Shown here piece after piece: positions 1 to 5,341 of a stretch of DNA of 7,195 nt (within the stretch, counting starts at the first letter, position 1; each line of letters opens with the position of its first letter). Location of the stretch: positions 1 through 7,195 of the forward strand of contig CAMWRR010000095.1 of NCBI GenBank assembly GCA_947176715.1, written 5' to 3'. The position numbers and the translations under genes were made by a program. This DNA comes from an uncultured Rikenellaceae bacterium (GTDB lineage Bacteria; Bacteroidota; Bacteroidia; Bacteroidales; Rikenellaceae). The notes under the pieces are model-generated. The model worked only from the letters and a program-made list of their open reading frames with translations, ran no database searches and was not told the DNA's origin.

Positions 1-4
1 GTTT

Positions 5-147
5 GAATTTTTTTGCCGAATGTTTTGAGAGCTCTTTTCGAGACATATTTCCTACTGCGATGTAGCCTCATATTGAACTGTCAGGCAAAGAGCAGGAGGG
101 AATAGGACCGAAAAGAGCATCAAAACATCGGCAAGGAGTCAAAATTC
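5..147. repeat. long imperfect inverted repeat downstream of lpdA
   Basis: The arms at 5-58 and 92-147 are reverse complements over about 43 positions, with small bulges. The paired blocks are 5-11 with 141-147, 13-19 with 128-134, 21-28 with 120-127, 31-40 with 109-118 (GCTCTTTTCG with CGAAAAGAGC), 46-49 with 101-104, and 51-58 with 92-99 less one mismatch. The centre (59-91) can form a further short GCCT/AGGC stem. It starts 22 bases past the lpdA stop codon, so lpdA read-through RNA would fold into a long hairpin. No run of U follows the stem on the minus strand (the flank there is A-rich), so it is not a standard intrinsic terminator. The many compensated imperfections argue against a simple inverted-duplication artefact. 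It could be a 3' mRNA structure or a palindromic repeat element. No coding region is visible in 1-169. Confidence 0.75.
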
Positions 148-169
148 TATATATAAATTTCCGTAAAAA

Positions 170-1564
170 TTAGACGTGTATAGCCTCGTCGTGAGCCGCG
201 GCAGCCGCCTCCATAACGCCTTCCGATAGGGTGGGGTGGGGGTGTATGGTGTTTATCATCTGCTTTGCCGTAGCGCCCAGACGCATGGCTATGGCAGGCT
301 CCATCAGCATCTCGGTGACGGTGGCACCCACCAGATGAGCGCCCAGCAACCTGTCGGTGGCCTTGTCGAATATCAGCTTCACGAAGCCGTCCTTGTCGCC
401 CATGGCCGTGGCCTTGCCGGAGGCGGTGTAGGGAAACTTGCCTATGCGCGTCTCTATCCCGGCCTTGACTGCGTCACGCTCGCGCATGCCTACCGACGCT
501 ATCTCGGGTGTGGTGTAGATACATGCGGGTACCGTGCCGTAGTCGATAGGTTCGGGGGCAAGGCCGCAGATGGCCTCCACGCAGTGTATGGCCTCCGCCG
601 AAGCCACATGGGCCAGTGCGGGGGTGGGTATTATGTCGCCTATGGCATAGATGCCCTCTGCGCTCGTTCCGTAGTGCTCGTCCACCGTTATCTTGCCGCG
701 GTCGGTGGTTATGCCGGCTTTGTCGAGCCCTATGTCCTCGGTGTTGGGGGTGACGCCCGCCGCCGAGAGCACCTTTTCGGCCTCTATGGTCTGTATGCCT
801 TTGGCGGTCTTGACCGTAACCACGCACTTGTCGCCTGTGGTGTCGACGCTCTCTACCGATGCGCCCGTCAGGAACGGCAGACGCTTCTTGCGGAACGAGC
901 GTTCGAGGTATTTACCCACCTCGTCGTCCTCGGTGGGCACGAGCGTGGGCATGTACTCTACCACCGTCACCTTACAGCCCATGGCGTGGTAGAAGTCGGC
1001 CAGTTCGGAGCCTATGGCACCCGAGCCTATCACCACCATACTCTCGGGCATAGAGGTGAGCGTGAGCGCCTCGCGGTACGATATTATCTTCTCGCCGTCG
1101 ATGGGTATGCCGGGCAACACGCGAGGACGCGAGCCGGTAGCCAATATTATGTGGTCGGCCTCTATCTGCGAGGTGCCGCCGTCCTCTGCGGTGACCTCTA
1201 TCTTGCCGCCGCCGGCAAGACGCGCATGTCCCTGAACCACCTCTACCTTATTCTTGCCCAGCAGGAATTGCACCCCTTTGCTCATGGTGGCCGATACCTC
1301 GCGGCTACGTGCCACCACCTTGGCGAAGTCGGCATGCACTTGGCCCTCGACCTCTATGCCGAACTGCGAGGCCGAGCGCATCTGCTCGTAGAGATGGGCC
1401 GAGCGCAGGAGCGCCTTGGTGGGGATGCACCCCCAGTTGAGGCATACGCCGCCTAACTGCGCACGCTCTATTATTACGGTGCGCTTGCCCAACTGCGCCG
1501 CCCTTATGGCCGCTACGTATCCGCCGGGGCCGCTGCCTACGACGGCTATGTCGAATTTCTCCAT
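170..1564 (-). CDS. lpdA: dihydrolipoyl dehydrogenase (E3 / L-protein)
   Basis: This FAD enzyme reoxidises dihydrolipoyl groups using NAD+. It is the shared E3 subunit of 2-oxoacid dehydrogenase complexes and the L-protein of glycine cleavage, and acts in the cytoplasm. The 464 residues match the family's full length. Visible motifs are the N-terminal FAD-binding GSGPGG (10-15), the redox-active disulfide in GGVCLNWGCIPTK (Cys41 and Cys46), the NAD-binding GSGAIG (180-185), the second FAD contact AIGDI (Asp310), and the C-terminal HPHPTLSE with catalytic His443 and Glu448. The start ATG lies 17 bases after the stop of the DUF4919 gene, with an A-rich stretch before it, so it is probably the last gene of the dapA transcript. 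No E1 or E2 gene is adjacent, so the partner complex cannot be read from context. All key residues are intact. Confidence 0.96.
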   Translation of the reverse strand: MEKFDIAVVGSGPGGYVAAIRAAQLGKRTVIIERAQLGGVCLNWGCIPTKALLRSAHLYEQMRSASQFGIEVEGQVHADFAKVVARSREVSATMSKGVQFLLGKNKVEVVQGHARLAGGGKIEVTAEDGGTSQIEADHIILATGSRPRVLPGIPIDGEKIISYREALTLTSMPESMVVIGSGAIGSELADFYHAMGCKVTVVEYMPTLVPTEDDEVGKYLERSFRKKRLPFLTGASVESVDTTGDKCVVTVKTAKGIQTIEAEKVLSAAGVTPNTEDIGLDKAGITTDRGKITVDEHYGTSAEGIYAIGDIIPTPALAHVASAEAIHCVEAICGLAPEPIDYGTVPACIYTTPEIASVGMRERDAVKAGIETRIGKFPYTASGKATAMGDKDGFVKLIFDKATDRLLGAHLVGATVTEMLMEPAIAMRLGATAKQMINTIHPHPTLSEGVMEAAAAAHDEAIHV

Positions 1565-1581
1565 GATATGTCTTTTTACTG

Positions 1582-2367
1582 TTAATACTCTATGTTTCTC
1601 AGATGTCTGCTCGACTTGGGGTTGTAGCGCGGGTTGAACTCGAAGCGGTGCCCGCTCCCGTTCTCCCTCTTGCCCCCTTTGGAGTAGATGCGTCCGTTGT
1701 TGAAATAGTAGCCCTTGTTGCCGTTGTTCTTGACGGGCAGATGAAAATATTCCACGTCGAAAGTGATGTACATGCGTTTGGTGGGACGCGCTCCCAACGA
1801 GGTGAGAATGTCGGTCTCGTCGTTACGGTAGAGCACGTGCCAGGGCGAATCCTTGGTAAGACCGCTCCCCGACGACATTATGGCCGCCTTTGTCATACGC
1901 ATCTTGCGGGCATGGCTCTCGGCCGCCGTCATGTCGCCCCTCATCTGGGCTATGTAGGTGGCTAAGTTGAGGTAGCGCATGTTGAAAGGCTCGTCGGCTA
2001 ACGCGCCTTTCAGCTGCCTGTCGAGGTCGTCGAACAGCTCGGGCGATATGCCCTGCGGGTCGATGTTGCGCGAGAGCGTGAGTGTGATGCTGTCGGCGTA
2101 TGGCGTCGGCTCGGTGGGGTTGTAACGGTCGTCGAAGCGGAAGCCGTAGTAGAGATGGCGGTAGTCCTGCAGGGTGAGCGTGGTGTCGCCGGCCTCGTAA
2201 CGTGCAAAAAGATGCGGATAATAGTATGGCGACGACAGGTTCACCACCGCCGCCTCTATCAAACGGTCGTCGGGAGCCGCCGGGGTGGGTTCCTGCGCAC
2301 GTGCCGCGACAGACAATAGCGTCGTCGCCAACAACATGAGGTATCTTGTAACGATATTATATCCCAT
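1582..2367 (-). CDS. DUF4919 domain-containing secreted protein
   Basis: Function is unknown. The 261-residue protein has a probable signal peptide: short N-region (1-9), hydrophobic core LMLLATTLLSVAA (10-22), and an ARAQ-E cleavage region near 24-25. There is no lipoprotein Cys, so export to the periplasm is expected. Recognisable DUF4919 blocks are SSPYYYPHLFARYEAGDTTL (45-64), then DYRHLYYGF (68-76), and SSGSGLTKD with a following WHV (about 165-178). I recall this pattern from Bacteroidota proteins. A helical middle region (roughly 110-160) resembles a TPR-like helix pair. After the usual family end (near a GYYF block) there is a basic tail of about 35-40 residues rich in Arg, Lys, Asn and Gly. 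The start overlaps the dapA stop by 11 bases (ATGGGATATAA), which suggests translational coupling. An internal Met11 start is possible but would remove the signal-peptide N-region. Confidence 0.85.
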   Translation of the reverse strand: MGYNIVTRYLMLLATTLLSVAARAQEPTPAAPDDRLIEAAVVNLSSPYYYPHLFARYEAGDTTLTLQDYRHLYYGFRFDDRYNPTEPTPYADSITLTLSRNIDPQGISPELFDDLDRQLKGALADEPFNMRYLNLATYIAQMRGDMTAAESHARKMRMTKAAIMSSGSGLTKDSPWHVLYRNDETDILTSLGARPTKRMYITFDVEYFHLPVKNNGNKGYYFNNGRIYSKGGKRENGSGHRFEFNPRYNPKSSRHLRNIEY

Positions 2368-3244
2368 AACGTTCCATGAGCGATGCCAGCCTCTCCTGCG
2401 TTGCCTCCGACGCCGGCACCAACGGTAGCCTGAGGATGTTTTTCACTATGCCTTTACGGGCGAGCGCCGCCTTTACACCGGCGGGATTGCCGTCGGCGAA
2501 GAGCTGCTCCGTAGCCTCCAAAAGGCGGTAGAACGCACCGCGGGCCGTCTCGTAGTCGCCGTCGAGGGCCGCGTGGGTCATGGTGCAGAATGTGGCGGGG
2601 AAGGCGTTGGCCGCCACCGATATGGTGCCTGCTCCGCCCTGCGCTATCATGGGGACGGTGAGATTGTCGTCACCCGATATCACGGCGAACCCCTCCGGCT
2701 TCCCTGCAATGATGCGGGCCGCCTGTGCCATATTGCCCGAGGCCTCCTTTACGGCCACTATGTTGCCGAACGTACGTGCCAGCCGCAACGTGGTGTCGGC
2801 GTTTATGTTGGAGCCGGTGCGCCCCGGAACGTTGTATATTATCACGGGCACGGGCGACTTTTCGGCCACCTGCGCGAAGTGGCGGAAGATACCCTCCTGC
2901 GAGGGCTTGTTATAGTATGGCGATACCGACAATATGGCATCTACGCCGGTGAAATCTATCTTAGAGAGGCCCTCCGTCACCGACCCGGTGCAGTTGCCGC
3001 CGTGGCCGTAGACTATCGGCAGACGCCCCGCCGCCTTGTCGACGCAGAAGCGCAACACCTCAGCCCTCTCAGCCTCGGTGAGGGTGACGCTCTCGCCGGT
3101 GGTGCCGAGAACTACGAGATAGTCTACACCCCCTTTTATGACATGTTCGACGAGTGCTCCGAGCGACGGGAAGTCTATGGACATATCCTCGCGGAAAGGC
3201 GTCACCAAAGCTACGCCTACGCCGCTGAATTTATGGTTTTTCAT
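2357..3244 (-). CDS. dapA: 4-hydroxy-tetrahydrodipicolinate synthase
   Basis: DapA condenses pyruvate with aspartate semialdehyde, the first committed step of the diaminopimelate/lysine pathway, in the cytoplasm. The 295 residues span the whole TIM-barrel family length. The GTTGES motif (47-52, catalytic Thr48), Tyr137 in IIYNVPGRTG, the substrate-carboxylate Arg142, and the Schiff-base Lys166 in VAVKEASGN are all present, matching E. coli Thr44, Tyr133, Arg138 and Lys161. Two positions of the E. coli lysine-inhibitor site, His53 and His56, align with Glu57 and Arg60 here, so feedback inhibition may be weak or absent (inference). It is the first gene of a probable three-gene operon. The 122 bases between it and the upstream terminator are AT-rich, and I found no convincing -7/-33 promoter pair there. 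Confidence 0.96.
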   Translation of the reverse strand: MKNHKFSGVGVALVTPFREDMSIDFPSLGALVEHVIKGGVDYLVVLGTTGESVTLTEAERAEVLRFCVDKAAGRLPIVYGHGGNCTGSVTEGLSKIDFTGVDAILSVSPYYNKPSQEGIFRHFAQVAEKSPVPVIIYNVPGRTGSNINADTTLRLARTFGNIVAVKEASGNMAQAARIIAGKPEGFAVISGDDNLTVPMIAQGGAGTISVAANAFPATFCTMTHAALDGDYETARGAFYRLLEATEQLFADGNPAGVKAALARKGIVKNILRLPLVPASEATQERLASLMERYGI

Positions 3245-3366
3245 AGTTGAAACGCTTTTTCAAGCGCAAGTTACTAAAAAAGCGGGATAGTCGCGCCGCT
3301 TTTACGAACTTTTACAATTTATTATCTCTTTGAGAAATTTTCGGCGTGAAAATCTCTTTCGATGTG

Positions 3367-3400
3367 AATAAAAAAAGCCGGACGAGATGACTCGTCCGGC
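3367..3400 (-). terminator. intrinsic terminator of the POT transporter gene
   Basis: Read on the minus strand, a perfect 10-bp GC-rich stem GCCGGACGAG / CTCGTCCGGC (3377-3400) encloses a 4-base loop and is followed by seven T residues with one further T close by. It lies 25 bases past the transporter stop codon. It should isolate that gene from the dapA operon downstream. The plus strand has no comparable T-run after the stem, so it appears to work in one direction. Confidence 0.93.
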
Positions 3401-3425
3401 CTTGTCTTATTTGCGTATTATTCTC

Positions 3426-5138
3426 TTATGCGTTGGCGGTGACGCGCTCCAGACGTTTCATTATAGAGAATATGAATATGGCCGAGATGAGGCAGCATAC
3501 TACGAGTACCGCCCACAACTGCCACAGCTGGAGGTGATCCCACAGCTTGCCTATGATGGCCACGAGGTAGTTGCCGATAGCCGTTGCGGCCAGCCATCCG
3601 CCCTGCATGAGACCTTTATATTTGGGAGGTGCCACGCGCGATACGAACGACAGACCCATGGGGCTGAGGAAGAGCTCTGCTATGGTGAGTGTGAAGTAGG
3701 TGCCTATCAGCCAGTTGCTCGATACGAGCGTCTCGCTCACGCCGCCGGTACCGGCCAGTGTGCTGGGAGCCGCCAGGCCGAACGAGCCTATCATCAACAC
3801 GGTGAAGCCGATAGCCGCCACCAACATGCCGATGCCTATCTTACGCGGAGCCGAGGGCTCTTTGCCTTTGGTTGCCAGTTTGGTGAAGAACGCCAATATC
3901 ACCGGAGTGAGCACTATTATGAAGAAGGGGTTGAACTGCTGGAAGATCTCCGGACCTATCTCCATAGCGCCGTTGCCGAGTGCGAGGAAGTAGTAGGCTA
4001 CTACGCAGGCGATACCCGCCGCCGCCACTACGGCCGCAGTGACCTTGCTTCTGTTTTCTTTGGACTGGAATACGTTGAGCAGACCGTAGAACGCCACTAT
4101 TATGAATATCATCGCCGGAAGCGAGAACCACAGACGGCTGGCTCCGTCGACCGCCTTCTCGGTGTAGTCGCGGGCGAAGAAGGTCATGGTAAGACCGTTC
4201 TGGTGGAACGACATCCAGAAGAATATGACAACCGCGAAGACGAGGCAGAGGGCGGTGATGCGCTCCTTGATCTGCGATTTGGTAAGCTCTACCACATGGG
4301 TCTCGGTTGTGCCCTCCTTTTCGGCCTTGGCCTGCTGTGCGGCCGTTACGTCGGCGGCTTTGTATGTCTTACGGAATGCGATGAATATGGCCATAGAGAC
4401 AATCAGCGAGAGGCAAGCCACACCGAAGCCCCAGTTGTAGGCGCCGGAGAGTTTCTCGATGTATATCTGACCGAACTCGTTCAACGACTGTATGTTCTGA
4501 CCTACCACGTAGCCCTGCGACGCGGCCAGCTCGGTAAGCTGAGCGGTACCCTCGGTTGAGATGGTACCGTCGAGAAGCTGATGGGCCAGAGAGGGGATCT
4601 GCGCTTTGTAGGTCAGCCCGTCGCGTGAGAGGAAGAAGTTGGTGACGGCGGTTGCTGCCGAGGGTGCGAAGAACGCGCCGATGTTGATACACATGTAGAA
4701 GATGCTGAAGGCGAGGTCGCGCTTGCTGCTGTAACGGGGATCGTCGTAGAGGTTACCCACGAGCGCCTGCACGTTACCCTTGAAGAGGCCCGTACCCAAA
4801 GCTATCAGTGTGAGCGAACCGAACATGGCGAGCTTGGCCGCAAGGTCGGTGCCGGTAGGTATCGCCAGCAGGAAATAGCCTATGAACATCACCGTGATGC
4901 CTATGACTATCGTCTTGCCGTAGCCGAGCCATTTGTCGGCTATTATGCCGCCGAAGAGGGGCAGGAAGTAGACGGCGGCAAGGAAGATGCCGAAGATGTC
5001 GCTCGTCTGGCTCGATGTGAAACCGAACTTCGCCTGTATGAAAAGAACGAAGATCGCCAGCATGGTGTAGTATCCGAAACGTTCGCCCATGTTAGCGAGC
5101 GAAAGAATGAATAACCCTTTGGGGTGTCCTTTGAACAT
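3426..5138 (-). CDS. POT/PTR2-family proton-dependent oligopeptide transporter
   Basis: This is an inner-membrane MFS transporter of the proton-coupled oligopeptide (POT) family, expected to import di- or tripeptides. The 570 residues contain about fourteen hydrophobic segments, the bacterial POT arrangement. Family marks include GERFGYY in the first helix (18-24), GGIIADKWLG after the second, FSIFYMCINIGAFFAP in the fifth (PTR2 signature region), FWMSFHQNGLTMTFF in the seventh, and TIAELFLSPMGLS (Glu488), which matches the conserved substrate-binding Glu helix of POTs. The usual ExxER motif reads NMGER here, with Asn16 in place of the first Glu. I recall the same change in other Bacteroidota POTs. 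A soluble loop of about 60 residues (173-233) lies between segments 5 and 6. It is transcribed alone, with its own promoter box and terminator. Substrate is inferred from family only. Confidence 0.93.
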   Translation of the reverse strand: MFKGHPKGLFILSLANMGERFGYYTMLAIFVLFIQAKFGFTSSQTSDIFGIFLAAVYFLPLFGGIIADKWLGYGKTIVIGITVMFIGYFLLAIPTGTDLAAKLAMFGSLTLIALGTGLFKGNVQALVGNLYDDPRYSSKRDLAFSIFYMCINIGAFFAPSAATAVTNFFLSRDGLTYKAQIPSLAHQLLDGTISTEGTAQLTELAASQGYVVGQNIQSLNEFGQIYIEKLSGAYNWGFGVACLSLIVSMAIFIAFRKTYKAADVTAAQQAKAEKEGTTETHVVELTKSQIKERITALCLVFAVVIFFWMSFHQNGLTMTFFARDYTEKAVDGASRLWFSLPAMIFIIVAFYGLLNVFQSKENRSKVTAAVVAAAGIACVVAYYFLALGNGAMEIGPEIFQQFNPFFIIVLTPVILAFFTKLATKGKEPSAPRKIGIGMLVAAIGFTVLMIGSFGLAAPSTLAGTGGVSETLVSSNWLIGTYFTLTIAELFLSPMGLSFVSRVAPPKYKGLMQGGWLAATAIGNYLVAIIGKLWDHLQLWQLWAVLVVCCLISAIFIFSIMKRLERVTANA

Positions 5139-5180
5139 GATCTATTTGTGTTTGTTAGTAATTGATATTCAAATCACTTG

Positions 5181-5201
5181 CACAATACGGCACAATATCG
5201 G
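5181..5201. repeat. short tandem repeat CACAATA(T)CGG
   Basis: Two adjacent copies, CACAATACGG (5181-5190) and CACAATATCGG (5191-5201), differ by one inserted T. They fall in the leader of the transporter gene between its promoter box and start codon, and the second copy forms part of the left arm of the 5194-5223 hairpin. It could be a regulator or RNA-binding site, but two 10-base copies may also be chance. Confidence 0.35.
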
Positions 5202-5223
5202 GAGTACAGCTCTCCTCGATATT
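5194..5223 (-). promoter_or_regulatory. hairpin at the predicted 5' end of the transporter mRNA
   Basis: AATATCG (5194-5200) pairs with CGATATT (5217-5223), and GGAG (5201-5204) pairs with CTCC (5212-5215), leaving a single bulged T5216 and a 7-base loop. If transcription starts a few bases past the -7 box at 5231-5238, this 11-bp stem would be at the very 5' end of the mRNA, where such stems can protect against RNA decay. It is not followed by a T-run in either direction, so it does not look like a terminator. An operator read as DNA is the alternative. Confidence 0.5.
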
Positions 5224-5230
5224 CTAAATG

Positions 5231-5238
5231 CAAATGTA
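5231..5238 (-). promoter_or_regulatory. Bacteroidota -7 promoter box for the POT gene
   Basis: The minus strand reads TACATTTG, an exact match to the Bacteroidota housekeeping sigma -7 consensus TAnnTTTG. It lies 92 bases upstream of the transporter ATG in an AT-rich gap and points the right way. No good -33 TTG element is visible at the usual spacing (the region is AT-rich), which lowers confidence. The implied leader is about 85-90 bases. Confidence 0.55.
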
Positions 5239-5313
5239 ACAAAAAAATATGATATAATTCATACGAATCGTAACCTTTGAGCAAAATAATGTGTGATTCT
5301 TGAAAATAATTGG

Positions 5314-5321
5314 TATATTTA
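5314..5321 (+). promoter_or_regulatory. weak candidate -7 box for glgB
   Basis: TATATTTA differs from TAnnTTTG only at the last base and would give a leader of about 15 bases before the glgB ATG. No -33 element is found at the expected spacing. An alternative is TAACCTTTG at 5271-5279, which has the right halves but one extra spacer base. Either remains a guess. Confidence 0.25.
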
Positions 5322-5341
5322 AAGGTCTAAAATGATAGCTT

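Noticed and set aside
5..147. Intrinsic terminator for lpdA
   Set aside because: The hairpin is long and imperfect and has no U-run after it on the minus strand, so it was listed as an inverted repeat only.
236..1456. 406-codon open frame on the plus strand opposite lpdA
   Set aside because: Low-complexity product rich in Gly, His, Arg and Tyr with no family resemblance; it is the antisense shadow of an intact, motif-complete lpdA.
3253..3266. Small hairpin CGCTT-TTTC-AAGCG just before the dapA start
   Set aside because: Only a 5-bp stem; too short to call a regulatory element, and no riboswitch-like structure surrounds it.
3387..4559. 390-codon open frame on the plus strand opposite the POT gene
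   Set aside because: Starts inside the terminator stem loop and gives a Tyr/Glu/His-rich product with no recognisable domain; long antisense frames are expected in GC-rich genes.
5089..5280. 63-codon plus-strand frame covering the POT promoter and leader
   Set aside because: Overlaps the POT start, has no plausible domain or ribosome binding site, and its product looks like translated AT-rich intergenic DNA.
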